Source: Bacillota bacterium (GTDB lineage Bacteria > Bacillota > Limnochordia > DTU087). Taken from it: a DNA stretch of 36,396 nt. A program made the position numbers and the translations under genes. The notes under the pieces are model-generated. The model did not search any database, was not told where the DNA came from, and saw nothing but the letters and a program-made list of their open reading frames with translations. Location: NCBI GenBank assembly GCA_012518905.1, contig JAAYRF010000149.1, positions 1 through 36,396 on the forward strand, in the 5' to 3' direction. Of this stretch, positions 8,662 through 18,270 are shown in pieces (positions within the stretch are counted from its first letter, which is position 1; every line of letters starts with the position of its first letter).

Positions 8662-9405
8662 ATGGTTAAGCCAAAATATAAGCGGATTGTTCTAAAACTG
8701 AGTGGAGAGGCACTCGCCGGTGAAAAGGGCTTTGGAGTAGACTTGGGAGTAGTCAAGGCTATTGGCCAATCAATCGCCGATATCGTCCGACTCGGCGTAG
8801 AGGTAGCCACCGTTGTTGGAGGCGGTAACATCTGGCGGGGGGCTGTGGCCAGCGCTCAGGGCATGGACCGAGCTACGGCCGATTACATGGGAATGCTGGC
8901 AACGGTAATCAACTCTCTGGCGTTTCAAGACTCACTGGAGCGGTTGGGTGTGGAGACACGGGTTATGACCGCCATTGAGATGCGGGAGATAGCAGAGCCA
9001 TATATTCGCCGGCGAGCCATGCGACACTTGGAAAAGGGCAGAGTCGTTATTTTTGCCTCGGGAACTGGCAATCCGTATTTCTCCACTGATACCACAGCGG
9101 CGCTAAGAGCAGCGGAGATCGAAGCCGAAGTGATCTTAATGGCCAAGCGAGGGGTGGACGGGGTCTATGATGATGACCCTCGCATTAATGCCGATGCCCG
9201 TCGATTTGATAGCCTTGATTATATTGAAGTTCTGCAGAGGGGTCTGCGGGTAATGGATTCCACTGCTACGTCTCTGTGCATGGACAATGAGATTCCTATC
9301 ATAATATTTGACATTGCTGAACAAGACAGCATACTTAGAGTCGTATATGGTGAGAGTATCGGAACCATCGTGGGAGGGAAGCAGAGTGACAAAGGAAGTA
9401 CTTAA
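8662..9405 (+). CDS. pyrH: Uridylate kinase
   Basis: [20 protein letters not shown]...VGGGNIWRG...[16 protein letters not shown]. The track start at 8584 runs through the upstream hairpins; ATG 8656 is the alternative start. Confidence 0.97.
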   Translation: MVKPKYKRIVLKLSGEALAGEKGFGVDLGVVKAIGQSIADIVRLGVEVATVVGGGNIWRGAVASAQGMDRATADYMGMLATVINSLAFQDSLERLGVETRVMTAIEMREIAEPYIRRRAMRHLEKGRVVIFASGTGNPYFSTDTTAALRAAEIEAEVILMAKRGVDGVYDDDPRINADARRFDSLDYIEVLQRGLRVMDSTATSLCMDNEIPIIIFDIAEQDSILRVVYGESIGTIVGGKQSDKGST

Positions 9406-9943
9406 AGATGCCGAACGCAAGATGCAGGGAGTCATCGAGGCAACCAAGTACGATTTTTCCACTGTCAGGACTGGAAGAGCCAATCCAGCATTGCTTGATC
9501 GTATCCAAGTTGAGTACTACGGCACATTGACTCCCCTAAATCAGATGGCAAACATATCGGTACCCGAGGCCCGGCTGCTGTTGATTCAGCCGTGGGACAA
9601 GAATGTGGTCAAGGACATTGAAAGAGCTATTTTGAAATCGGACCTAGGCCTAACTCCAAACTCTGATGGTTCGGTCATCCGAATTCCTATTCCGCCTTTG
9701 ACAGAGGAGCGCCGCAAAGACCTAGTGCGCTTGGTCCGCAAAGGTGCTGAGGATAATCGGATTGGCATTCGCAACATTCGGCGGGATGCCAACGAGAGCT
9801 TGCGGACGCTTGAGAAAGATGGTACCATCTCCGAAGATGAGAGACATCGAGCGGAAGATCAAGTACAACAGCTGACAGACAAGTACATTGAGAAGATTAA
9901 CGAACTTCTAGAAGCCAAAGAGAACGAAATAATGGAGGTATGA
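9386..9943 (+). CDS. frr: Ribosome recycling factor
   Basis: [49 protein letters not shown] start at 9386 with SD GGGAGGGAA; overlaps pyrH by 20 nt. Confidence 0.97.
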   Translation: MTKEVLKDAERKMQGVIEATKYDFSTVRTGRANPALLDRIQVEYYGTLTPLNQMANISVPEARLLLIQPWDKNVVKDIERAILKSDLGLTPNSDGSVIRIPIPPLTEERRKDLVRLVRKGAEDNRIGIRNIRRDANESLRTLEKDGTISEDERHRAEDQVQQLTDKYIEKINELLEAKENEIMEV

Positions 9944-9964
9944 CACATCACAGAGCAACAAGGT

Positions 9965-10201
9965 GTGCCCAGCATGAAGACTGCGGAGGACGGTTTTCCG
10001 TCTGTTCACGAGATCCTCGGGCTAAAGTGGGATGAGGTGGTTTTGCGTTGGCCAGTGCTTGTAGATCACGTTAGCACAATGCTGACAGCGCCATTGCCTT
10101 CTGCCCGAGCTGGTTCACCCGGTCCATGGCGGGTTGTCGACGTCAGAATGCTGGACCTCAGTAGTCGCTGGCAAGTTGTTCTGGCCCGGGAGTACTGGTA
10201 G
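9965..10201 (+). CDS. Small hypothetical protein between frr and uppS (78 aa)
   Basis: Uninterrupted ORF filling the gap, ending ...WRVVDVRMLDLSSRWQVVLAREYW just before a terminator; start uncertain (GTG 9965 or ATG 9974). Confidence 0.5.
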   Translation: MPSMKTAEDGFPSVHEILGLKWDEVVLRWPVLVDHVSTMLTAPLPSARAGSPGPWRVVDVRMLDLSSRWQVVLAREYW

Positions 10202-10239
10202 CTCCTGCCAGGCTTGCCTTGATAACGACTGCGGGCACG

Positions 10240-10273
10240 GCAACCCCCTCGAGAGCAGAGGGGGTGCTTTTTT
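10240..10273 (+). terminator. Rho-independent terminator upstream of uppS
   Basis: ACCCCCTC-GAGAGCA-GAGGGGGT then GC and TTTTTT. Confidence 0.85.
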
Positions 10274-10303
10274 GAGAATGCAGGTGAAAGGGTAGACGTA
10301 GAA

Positions 10304-11101
10304 TTGTGGATAGATAGACTATTGCCTTGGCTAGGGCGTAAAGCAGCGAACATCCATATGGTACAGGAAAACCTCGGCACCGCCTCTATTCCTGCACCGG
10401 AGCGATTACCGGTGCATGTAGCCATTATCATGGACGGTAACGGACGGTGGGCGGAGGCCAGAGGGCTACCTCGCTCTGTCGGCCACAGGCAAGGCACTGA
10501 ATCTCTTAAGGAGATAGTGAAGGCCTGTGGGGAGTGGGGTATTCCCATTCTAACTGTCTACGCTTTTTCTACCGAGAACTGGCGCCGCCCCCAGGAGGAA
10601 GTTGATTTTCTCATGGACCTCTTGGCAGAGGTGCTCCGGAACGAGCTGGAGACTTTGCATAAGGAAGGGGTGCGGATCGTACCTATAGGCAGGTTGGACG
10701 ATCTACCGAAGCAGGTAAGATCAAAAGTAGATGAAGCAGCCCGGTTGACGGCCGACAACTTGTCCCTAAAACTGAATATGGCCATTAGCTATGGAGGTCG
10801 TCTGGAGATTGTTGATGCTGTCCAAAAGCTTCTGACTAAAGCCGCCACCGGCGAGCCAGTCATTGCCGATGAAGAACTACTATCTCAATGTCTATATACC
10901 GCCGGGGATCCGGACCCGGATCTAATCATCCGCACCGGTGGAGAACGCCGCCTAAGCAATTTCCTGCTGTGGCAAAGTGCCTATGCTGAGCTGTATTTCT
11001 CCGATGTCATGTGGCCGGATTTCACCCCCGACCATTTGCGACAGGCTTTGGTGGAGTACGGGAAGAGAGATCGTAGATTTGGTGGGATACGGAGAAAGTA
11101 A
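10304..11101 (+). CDS. uppS: Undecaprenyl diphosphate synthase (cis-prenyltransferase)
   Basis: HVAIIMDGNGRWAEARGLPRSVGHRQG...YAFSTENWRRP...DPDLIIRTGGERRLSNFLLWQSAYAELYF. Confidence 0.97.
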   Translation: MWIDRLLPWLGRKAANIHMVQENLGTASIPAPERLPVHVAIIMDGNGRWAEARGLPRSVGHRQGTESLKEIVKACGEWGIPILTVYAFSTENWRRPQEEVDFLMDLLAEVLRNELETLHKEGVRIVPIGRLDDLPKQVRSKVDEAARLTADNLSLKLNMAISYGGRLEIVDAVQKLLTKAATGEPVIADEELLSQCLYTAGDPDPDLIIRTGGERRLSNFLLWQSAYAELYFSDVMWPDFTPDHLRQALVEYGKRDRRFGGIRRK

Positions 11102-11120
11102 CGGAAAGGGACTAAGGCAT

Positions 11121-11909
11121 ATGTCTTCCTTAACGAAGAGAATATTGACTGCACTAGTGTTTATTCCCATAGTGCTTTGGTGCCTCTGGAGGGGCGGGTG
11201 GGCCTTTTTCGCTTTGACTTTGACGGTAAGTCTCGTTGCCATATTTGAGCTGCAAGAGATGCTGGATTCTATGAAAGAGCCCGTCTTCAGACCGCTGCTA
11301 TATGTAGCTAGCGTATGTCTCCTCGGAGCAATCCATTTGCATGGAGAGCTATGGGTTTCCCCAGTAATGTGTGCCGCTTTCCTGGCGGTGGCCATAGGTG
11401 AGCTCGTTTCTCCATTGGCCCAACCCTTCCGTCGGGGAGGGCTTATGCTATTGTCTCTATTCTATGGAGCTTTTCTACCGAGTCACTTTCTGCTGCTCCG
11501 TCGCCACCCCCAAGGATTAGCATACGTGCTTTTGGTATTGCTGGGGACTTGGGCTGCAGATACTGGGGCGTATTTTGTCGGAATGCGATGGGGTAAACAC
11601 AAACTAGCCCCTCGCATTAGTCCCAACAAATCAGTGGAAGGCGCATTAGGTGGGCTTGTAGCAGCGGCTTTGGTGACAGGCTATCTCGATAGTCGGTTGC
11701 AGATAGGGCTTGTTCCCGGTTGGATCTTGGGCCTACTTATTGCGCTGGCCGCTATGACAGGAGATCTTTTCGAGTCAGCCTTGAAACGGGAAGCAGGAGT
11801 CAAGGATTCCGGATGGATTCTACCTGGTCACGGAGGAGTGCTGGACCGCATCGATAGTCTTCTCTTTGCTGCTCCTGCCATCTACTACTTGGTCCGATGG
11901 CTGGGATAG
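11121..11909 (+). CDS. cdsA: Phosphatidate cytidylyltransferase
   Basis: Multi-TM; GTWAADTGAYFVGMRWGKHKLAPRISPNKSVEGALGG...GDLFESALKREAGVKDSGWILPGHGGVLDRIDSLLF (CDP-DAG synthase signature). Start reset from 10977 to ATG 11121. Confidence 0.97.
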   Translation: MSSLTKRILTALVFIPIVLWCLWRGGWAFFALTLTVSLVAIFELQEMLDSMKEPVFRPLLYVASVCLLGAIHLHGELWVSPVMCAAFLAVAIGELVSPLAQPFRRGGLMLLSLFYGAFLPSHFLLLRRHPQGLAYVLLVLLGTWAADTGAYFVGMRWGKHKLAPRISPNKSVEGALGGLVAAALVTGYLDSRLQIGLVPGWILGLLIALAAMTGDLFESALKREAGVKDSGWILPGHGGVLDRIDSLLFAAPAIYYLVRWLG

Positions 11910-11996
11910 CAGGTGCTAGCAGGTTGGATCTGGGAATATATTCAGTGACAGGCCTCAGCCGATTAGCTAGTTAGTTTGCAGGGAAGTGATAGCAGT

Positions 11997-13046
11997 ATGG
12001 AGCGGCGTCTGAAGATAGTCTTGGCAGCTTTGGCGGTAGTAGCCTTAGTGTTTATCGGAACCAAGTATCTTTTGGAATACTGTGGTCCCTTCATGTTGGC
12101 GATCCTCATCGCCGCAGTTATTGACCCTTTCGTTAACTTGCTGGAAGGGCGCTTGAAGCTCTCTAGGGGATGGGCTACCCTCATTGTTCTGCTCTTCTTT
12201 CTTGCCTTGGTAATCCTATTGCTTACAATCATGGTGACCAATCTGACGGCTGAGCTTACCCACTTAGTATCACTGTTGCCTAGATACCGGAGTCATTGGG
12301 AGGCGTGGATCAGCGATCTGATTGTCTGGTTGGAGCATCTTTATGTCGCAATCTTCGAGCAGATTCCAACCCCCATGGTAGAGATCGTGCGGCTGGATTT
12401 CGATCGAGTAGTTGACACGATTCGTATGCTAACCGCTCGTTTTTTGGGAAGTCTAAGTCGGTTGCCAGCTTTCATGTTTACTCTAATAATCGCCAGTATT
12501 GCCACCTTCTTCATTAGTCGAGATCGGCGCTTATTCACCTCATTCTTCATGGGGCTGGTCCCAAAACGCTGGCGACCTCAGGCTGAGCACATCAAGAGCG
12601 AGGTGGCCAACGGCATTTTCGGCGTCTTCCGGTCACAACTGATGCTGATCTCCCTATCCGGTTCTCTGGCGGTGATCGGGCTGACTGCCCTTCGGATCCG
12701 ATATGCATGGCTCTTGGGACTATTGGTAGCTATTTTGGATTTCATTCCCATGACTGGACCGAGCGCTGTTTTCGTCCCCCTGGTTTTCTACCACATAATC
12801 ATTGGCAATATCGCTTACGCAGCTTGGCTGACCATTATATTGGGAATTATCCTCGTCACTCGGCGGTTAGCTGAGCCCCGGATCATGGGAGCCCAGTTGG
12901 GGCTACACCCTCTTACTTCATTGATGGCCATCTACCTAGGGGTTCAGTTCTTGGGTGTAAGCGGCTTCATCTTAGGGCCCATTGTAATGGTGGTTTTAAA
13001 GGCAATCATGGTAGTAATCTTTATTCCAGCGTGGAGTGAAGATTAG
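11997..13046 (+). CDS. AI-2E family transporter / UPF0118-type permease (YtvI/YdiK-like)
   Basis: Multi-TM protein; ILIAAVIDPFVNLLEGRLKLSRGWATLIVLL N-terminal part and ILDFIPMTGPSAVFVPL...GAQLGLHPLTSLMAIYLGVQFLGVSGFILGPI C-terminal signature. Confidence 0.88.
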   Translation: MERRLKIVLAALAVVALVFIGTKYLLEYCGPFMLAILIAAVIDPFVNLLEGRLKLSRGWATLIVLLFFLALVILLLTIMVTNLTAELTHLVSLLPRYRSHWEAWISDLIVWLEHLYVAIFEQIPTPMVEIVRLDFDRVVDTIRMLTARFLGSLSRLPAFMFTLIIASIATFFISRDRRLFTSFFMGLVPKRWRPQAEHIKSEVANGIFGVFRSQLMLISLSGSLAVIGLTALRIRYAWLLGLLVAILDFIPMTGPSAVFVPLVFYHIIIGNIAYAAWLTIILGIILVTRRLAEPRIMGAQLGLHPLTSLMAIYLGVQFLGVSGFILGPIVMVVLKAIMVVIFIPAWSED

Positions 13047-13066
13047 ATTAGTGAGGTGGATGATTA

Positions 13067-14224
13067 GTGCTGGGAGTGGTGATTCTTGGATCCACTGGAT
13101 CCATTGGTACGCAGACTCTGGATGTCATCATGAGCATGCCAGAGCGTTTTCAGGTAGTGGGTTTGGCGGCAGGGAGCAATGTTGACCGTTTGGAAAGGCA
13201 AATCAGGGAGTTCAAGCCAACCGTTGCTAGTTTGGCGGATACCGCGGCCGCCAACCGGTTGGGCAGTAGGGGACTAGAAGGAACGACAATCCTATCAGGA
13301 CAACGGGGAATCCTTGAAATGGTCCAAAGGGACGATGTCGATATCGTTCTGAATGCTATAGTAGGTGCAGAAGGCATACGGCCTACCCTCGCGGCGATTG
13401 AAGCCGGTAAGGATATAGCTTTAGCTAACAAGGAGACACTAGTGGCAGCTGGCAGTGTCATCATGGCGGCGGTGGATAGATATGGGGTGCGACTACTACC
13501 GGTGGACAGCGAACACAGCGCGATTTTCCAGTGTCTGCAGGGTGCCAATGACAAGCATCTGCATAAGATCATTTTGACTGCCTCCGGAGGCCCATTCCGC
13601 CAAAGCAGTCTAGAAAAGTTGCGACAGGTCTCCGTAAGCGAGGCTTTAAACCACCCTACGTGGGACATGGGAGGTAAGATTACCATCGATTCCGCAACCC
13701 TGATGAATAAGGGCCTGGAAGTTATCGAAGCCCATTGGCTTTTTGGTGTACCCGGCGAGCAAATCGATGTGGTAGTCCACCCACAAAGCATCATTCACTC
13801 CCTTGTGGAGCTTACCGATGGCAGCGTGTTGGCTCAGCTTGGCGTGGCAGATATGCGTCTTCCAATTCAGTACGCACTCACCTATCCAGAAAGGCTGCCT
13901 TCGTCGGTGGCTCCTTTGGACTTGGCAACCATTGGCAAACTGGAATTTGAAGCACCGGATACAAAGAGGTTTCCGTGTCTAGAGCTGGCGTATGACGCTC
14001 TAAAGATGGGGGGAACCTATCCCACTGTCTTGAATGCATCTAATGAGGTAGCTGTTGAAGCCTTTGTCAATGGTGAAATAGGTTTTCTGGATATTCCTCG
14101 GTTAGTGAGGGATGCCCTTGATAACCATCAAGGGGTGTCTAGTCCGAGTATTCACGAAATTCTGGCGGCAGATGCAGCTGTCCGAAGGGACTGCGCCACC
14201 TATCTAAGGCAACGACGTAGCTGA
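13067..14224 (+). CDS. dxr: 1-deoxy-D-xylulose 5-phosphate reductoisomerase
   Basis: VVILGSTGSIGTQTLDVI; ALANKETLVAAG; PVDSEHSAIFQCL; LTASGGPFR; MGGKITIDSATLMNKGLEVIEAHWLF. Confidence 0.98.
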   Translation: MLGVVILGSTGSIGTQTLDVIMSMPERFQVVGLAAGSNVDRLERQIREFKPTVASLADTAAANRLGSRGLEGTTILSGQRGILEMVQRDDVDIVLNAIVGAEGIRPTLAAIEAGKDIALANKETLVAAGSVIMAAVDRYGVRLLPVDSEHSAIFQCLQGANDKHLHKIILTASGGPFRQSSLEKLRQVSVSEALNHPTWDMGGKITIDSATLMNKGLEVIEAHWLFGVPGEQIDVVVHPQSIIHSLVELTDGSVLAQLGVADMRLPIQYALTYPERLPSSVAPLDLATIGKLEFEAPDTKRFPCLELAYDALKMGGTYPTVLNASNEVAVEAFVNGEIGFLDIPRLVRDALDNHQGVSSPSIHEILAADAAVRRDCATYLRQRRS

Positions 14225-14228
14225 GAGG

Positions 14229-15269
14229 ATGATCAGTTTGAATCTTTTCATAGCCTTCGTAATCGTCCTTGGGCCCACGATTTTCTTCCACGAGCTGGGC
14301 CACTTTCTGGTAGCTAAGGCTGTCGGGGTGAGGGTGCACGAGTTTTCCTTGGGTTTTGGCCCTACCCTTTGGAATAAAAAGAAAGGGGATACGGTGTATT
14401 CTGTTCGGGGCCTGCCTCTAGGTGGATTTGTCAAGCTGGCAGGTATGGACTTGCCCGAAGATGAGGCTGATATTGTAGATGATAGTGATGCTGCGAGTTT
14501 CAACAGCAAATCCTTAGGGCAACGGTTAGCAGTAATTGCCGCTGGACCCGTTATGAACCTGATTCTGGCTACGGTCTTATTTGCACTATACATGGGACTG
14601 GTAGTTATTCCACCTACTGTGCAGGGGGTAGAGCCGGGTTCTCCGGCGGAAATAGCAGGTCTTCTGCCAGGCGATGAAATCACCCATGTAGCAGGGCAAG
14701 AGATCGATTCGGTACAAGATATCAATCGAATAGTAGGAGCCTATCTGGATCAGGAGATTAGTGTGGCTGTTGCCCGAGACGGCAGATCTAAGCAGTTGGT
14801 CATTGTGCCTAGACTAGATCCTAAGCTGGGCCGGGCGCGGCTGGGCGTGACTATGGTTGAGAAGCCTAGGGAATCATTGGGTCGGGCAGTGATTCTAGGC
14901 ATTGAAAGAACCTATGTGATCTCGAGAGACATTATTGCCTCGATTGTGCGAATGGTCACTGGGCGCATGGAGCCGGATATTGCTGGCCCAATTGGGATTT
15001 TCCAGTTGGTGGGGGAATCGGCCAATCGTGGCTTCTTCTTCGTACTGTTCATCGCTGGCATCTTAAGTGTCAATTTGGGCTTGTTTAACTTCTTACCCAT
15101 CCCAGTTTTGGACGGTGGCTGGCTCTTGCTACTCATTTGGGAGGCTATACGAGGTCGTCCCTTGGAGCCTGAGCAAAGAGGCCTAGTCCAGTTCATAGGT
15201 CTAGGTTTTCTCTTGCTCTTGATGCTGTTTGCGACATATAAAGATCTGCTGCGCTTAGACATTCTCTAG
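14229..15269 (+). CDS. rseP: Site-2 intramembrane zinc metalloprotease RseP/RasP
   Basis: HELGHFLVAKAVGVRVHEFSLGFGP zinc motif, PDZ region, LGLFNFLPIPVLDGG motif. Confidence 0.97.
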   Translation: MISLNLFIAFVIVLGPTIFFHELGHFLVAKAVGVRVHEFSLGFGPTLWNKKKGDTVYSVRGLPLGGFVKLAGMDLPEDEADIVDDSDAASFNSKSLGQRLAVIAAGPVMNLILATVLFALYMGLVVIPPTVQGVEPGSPAEIAGLLPGDEITHVAGQEIDSVQDINRIVGAYLDQEISVAVARDGRSKQLVIVPRLDPKLGRARLGVTMVEKPRESLGRAVILGIERTYVISRDIIASIVRMVTGRMEPDIAGPIGIFQLVGESANRGFFFVLFIAGILSVNLGLFNFLPIPVLDGGWLLLLIWEAIRGRPLEPEQRGLVQFIGLGFLLLLMLFATYKDLLRLDIL

Positions 15270-15306
15270 ATGTCTTCGTGAGCTAGATTTTCGCGAAAGG
15301 GGACCG

Positions 15307-16452
15307 ATGCCGATGTCTAAGGAGCGAGATACTGAAAAAAGCAGAACTTTAATCACTTTGGACCCTAAGGTCACTCTTCGATCCAATACAAGGCCGGTGA
15401 GAGTAAAGGGATTGGCCCTTGGTGGAGGTGCCCCCATCGTTGTGCAATCTATGACAAATACAGATACTGCCGATATAGAATCGACGGTATCTCAGATACA
15501 GAGCTTGACAGATGCTGGCTGCCAGTTGGTAAGAGTCGCTGTTCCCAATGAGCAGGCAGCTTCAGCGTTGGGTGATATTTGCAGAGAAGTCGATGTACCA
15601 TTGGTAGCCGATATCCATTTTGACTATAGATTGGCCATACACGCTGTGCAAGCCGGTATCAATAAGCTCCGGATTAACCCAGGAAATATCGGCGGTCGCG
15701 ATCGAGTAGAAATGGTGGTAGCAGCGGCAAAGGAACACGGGGTACCGATTCGGATTGGGGTAAATGCCGGTTCCTTGGCCCGCCCACTGCTGGAAAAATA
15801 CGGTGGGCGGGTCCCCCAGGCTCTAGTAGAAAGTGCATTAGATCATGTACGTATTTTGGAGGATCTGGGCTTCTACGATATTGTGATCTCCCTTAAGGCA
15901 TCAGATGTGGCCACTACGGTGGAAGCCTATAGACTCATGGCTCGGAGAGTTCAATATCCTTTGCATTTAGGTATCACAGAGGCGGGCACTTATTTTCATG
16001 GTACCATAAAGTCAGCGGTGGGCCTAGGAATTTTGCTGTCCATGGGGCTAGGGGATACTTTGCGGGTATCTTTGACAGGTGATCCTGTCAAGGAAGTAGA
16101 AGTAGCTTATGGAATCTTGCAGGCCCTTGGCCTAAGGCAAGAAGGAGTTGAGATAATCTCCTGCCCTACGTGCGGCCGCTGCCAAATTGATCTGATTAGC
16201 ATAGCTGAAGCAGTGGAAACTCGCCTGCGTCATGTGAAGGTTCCACTTAAGGTGGCGGTTATGGGCTGTGTAGTCAATGGCCCAGGGGAAGCCAAAGATG
16301 CCGATATAGGTATTGCTGGAGGTAGAGACCGAGTTGTCCTTTTTCGCCAAGGAAAGCTGGTGGGTCAGTATCCTGCAGAGGAATCAGTCGATATTTTGGT
16401 AAAAGCTGTAGAGGAATTGGCAAACGAGATATCTAAGTTGCCAGAAGAATAA
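15307..16452 (+). CDS. ispG: (E)-4-hydroxy-3-methylbut-2-enyl-diphosphate synthase (GcpE)
   Basis: VVQSMTNTDTADIESTVSQI; 4Fe-4S cysteines in ISCPTCGRCQIDL and VMGCVVNGPGEAKDADIGIAGG. Confidence 0.98.
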   Translation: MPMSKERDTEKSRTLITLDPKVTLRSNTRPVRVKGLALGGGAPIVVQSMTNTDTADIESTVSQIQSLTDAGCQLVRVAVPNEQAASALGDICREVDVPLVADIHFDYRLAIHAVQAGINKLRINPGNIGGRDRVEMVVAAAKEHGVPIRIGVNAGSLARPLLEKYGGRVPQALVESALDHVRILEDLGFYDIVISLKASDVATTVEAYRLMARRVQYPLHLGITEAGTYFHGTIKSAVGLGILLSMGLGDTLRVSLTGDPVKEVEVAYGILQALGLRQEGVEIISCPTCGRCQIDLISIAEAVETRLRHVKVPLKVAVMGCVVNGPGEAKDADIGIAGGRDRVVLFRQGKLVGQYPAEESVDILVKAVEELANEISKLPEE

Positions 16453-16471
16453 CTGGAAGCTCTGGCTCTTA

Positions 16472-16501
16472 TTGACAGTGATTTGAACCCTTTGGTACAA
16501 T
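16472..16501 (+). promoter_or_regulatory. Predicted sigma-A promoter for proS (-GT2-polC)
   Basis: TTGACA (16472-16477), 18 bp, TACAAT (16496-16501), in the ispG-proS gap. Confidence 0.75.
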
Positions 16502-16526
16502 GGGTTTGATTTTCGGGGGTGCTGTA

Positions 16527-18269
16527 ATGAGAATGTCCATGCTCCTGGCACCGACTCTCCGGGAGGTTCCGGCAGAGGCGGAGATCGCCAGTCATAAATT
16601 GATGCTAAGGGCAGGTTTGATGCGGAAAGCCGCAGCGGGGATTTATACGTATCTGCCCTTGGGGTATCGGACACTGCAGAAAATTGAAGCGATAATCAGA
16701 GAAGAAATGAACGCAGCTGACGGCCAGGAGGTTTTGCTCCCCATACTTCAGCCCGCTGAGCTATGGCACGAATCCAACCGGTGGGACGACTATGGTGAAG
16801 AGATGTTTAAGCTCAAAGACCGTAATGGGAGGCAGTTTTGCTTAGGCCCTACCCATGAAGAGATCATAACCGCCTTAGTGCGAACAGAGATTAGATCGTA
16901 TCGGCAATTGCCGTTGCTTTTATATCAAATTCAAAACAAATACCGTGATGAGATCCGACCTCGGTTTGGCATAATGCGGGGTAGAGAATTTATCATGAAG
17001 GATCTCTATTCCTTTGACCGGGATGCCCAAGGACTCGATAAGAACTACTGGAAAATGTATCATGCCTATGAGCGAGTATTTGCCCGCTGTGGCCTAAAAA
17101 CTAGGCCTGTAGAGGCCGATCCCGGCGCCATCGGGGGCAACATGACCCATGAGTTTATGGCCCTAGCCGAAGCAGGCGAGGCGGAGATCGTCTATTGTTC
17201 ACATTGTGACTATGCAGCTAATGTGGAAAAAGCCCAGAGTGTTATCTCTTCGGGCAAGAAAACAGGAGTACTGGAGGGACTTGCCAAGGTATCTACTCCC
17301 AATATCCGCACGGTAGAGGAGTTAGGCGAGTTCTTGGGCCGCCCTGCCAGTGATATGATCAAGACCATGCTCTATCACAACAGCGATATGGTGGTAGCAG
17401 CTCTGGTCAGGGGGGATCATGCAGTCAATGACATCAAACTGGCTAGAGCAGTGGGGGTAATGGAGCTGGAATTGGCTGACCAAGCCACCATCGAGGAAGT
17501 TACCGGTGCTCCCATGGGATTTGCCGGTCCCGTTGGTCTCAAAGGCTGTCGTATCATCGCCGACCCTACAGTAATGGAGATGGAAAACGCGATTAGCGGC
17601 GGTAATGCAGTAGATGTGCACATGACTGGCGTCAACCCGGGCCGGGATTTCAAACCGGATCTGGTAATCGATATTCGCACTGCACAGCCCGGTGACTCTT
17701 GTCCCTGTGGTCAGGGTACCCTGATCGGGGCTCGGGGCATTGAAGTAGGACAAGTCTTTAAGCTTGGAACTAAGTATAGCCAGGCTCTGGGAGCCACATT
17801 CCTGGATGAGGCAGGCGAGGAAAATCTTCTGATTATGGGCTGCTATGGGATAGGTGTAACCAGGACTATGGCGGCGGTGGTGGAACAGTGCCACGACGAT
17901 GACGGCATAATCTGGCCCATGAGCCTCGCACCTTATCATGTAATCGTTGTACCGATTAACTATCGAGACGAGTCCCAGAAAGCGGTGGTGGATGCGCTGT
18001 ACGAAGACCTCACCATGGCTGGCATAGAAGTAGTGCTCGATGACCGTAATGAACGACCAGGCGTGAAGTTCAAAGATGCCGATCTAATAGGGTTTCCTAT
18101 CCGTATCACGGTAGGCCCCAGAACCCTTGAAAACAAAGAAGCAGAAGTTCGTCTCCGTAGCACTGGCGAGGAATACGTAATCCCTTTAAGTGAAGTGGTG
18201 ACCAATGCTAAAGAACGAATCAGAAGAGCTATCGAAGCAGAACTACCGGATAGCCGTCGAGGAAGATAA
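16527..18269 (+). CDS. proS: Prolyl-tRNA synthetase (bacterial type with INS editing domain)
   Basis: MRMSMLLAPTLREVPAEAEIASHKLMLRAGLMRKAAAGIYTYLPLGYRTLQKIE; class II motifs; ATG 16527 preferred because ATG 16500 overlaps the promoter -10. Confidence 0.97.
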   Translation: MRMSMLLAPTLREVPAEAEIASHKLMLRAGLMRKAAAGIYTYLPLGYRTLQKIEAIIREEMNAADGQEVLLPILQPAELWHESNRWDDYGEEMFKLKDRNGRQFCLGPTHEEIITALVRTEIRSYRQLPLLLYQIQNKYRDEIRPRFGIMRGREFIMKDLYSFDRDAQGLDKNYWKMYHAYERVFARCGLKTRPVEADPGAIGGNMTHEFMALAEAGEAEIVYCSHCDYAANVEKAQSVISSGKKTGVLEGLAKVSTPNIRTVEELGEFLGRPASDMIKTMLYHNSDMVVAALVRGDHAVNDIKLARAVGVMELELADQATIEEVTGAPMGFAGPVGLKGCRIIADPTVMEMENAISGGNAVDVHMTGVNPGRDFKPDLVIDIRTAQPGDSCPCGQGTLIGARGIEVGQVFKLGTKYSQALGATFLDEAGEENLLIMGCYGIGVTRTMAAVVEQCHDDDGIIWPMSLAPYHVIVVPINYRDESQKAVVDALYEDLTMAGIEVVLDDRNERPGVKFKDADLIGFPIRITVGPRTLENKEAEVRLRSTGEEYVIPLSEVVTNAKERIRRAIEAELPDSRRGR

Positions 18270-18270
18270 G

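Noticed and set aside
9940-10035. 31-codon ORF starting with ATGA overlap of the frr stop (three Cys)
   Set aside because: SD GGAGG is only about one nucleotide from the ATG, too close for efficient initiation; competes with the longer 78-aa ORF; no conservation evidence.
13150-13794. 214-aa minus-strand ORF opposite dxr
   Set aside because: Antisense of a clearly conserved enzyme, no domain or plausible RBS support.
16453-16526. T-box or other riboswitch upstream of proS
   Set aside because: The promoter leaves a predicted leader of only about 20 nt before the ATG, with no room for a T-box or specifier loop.
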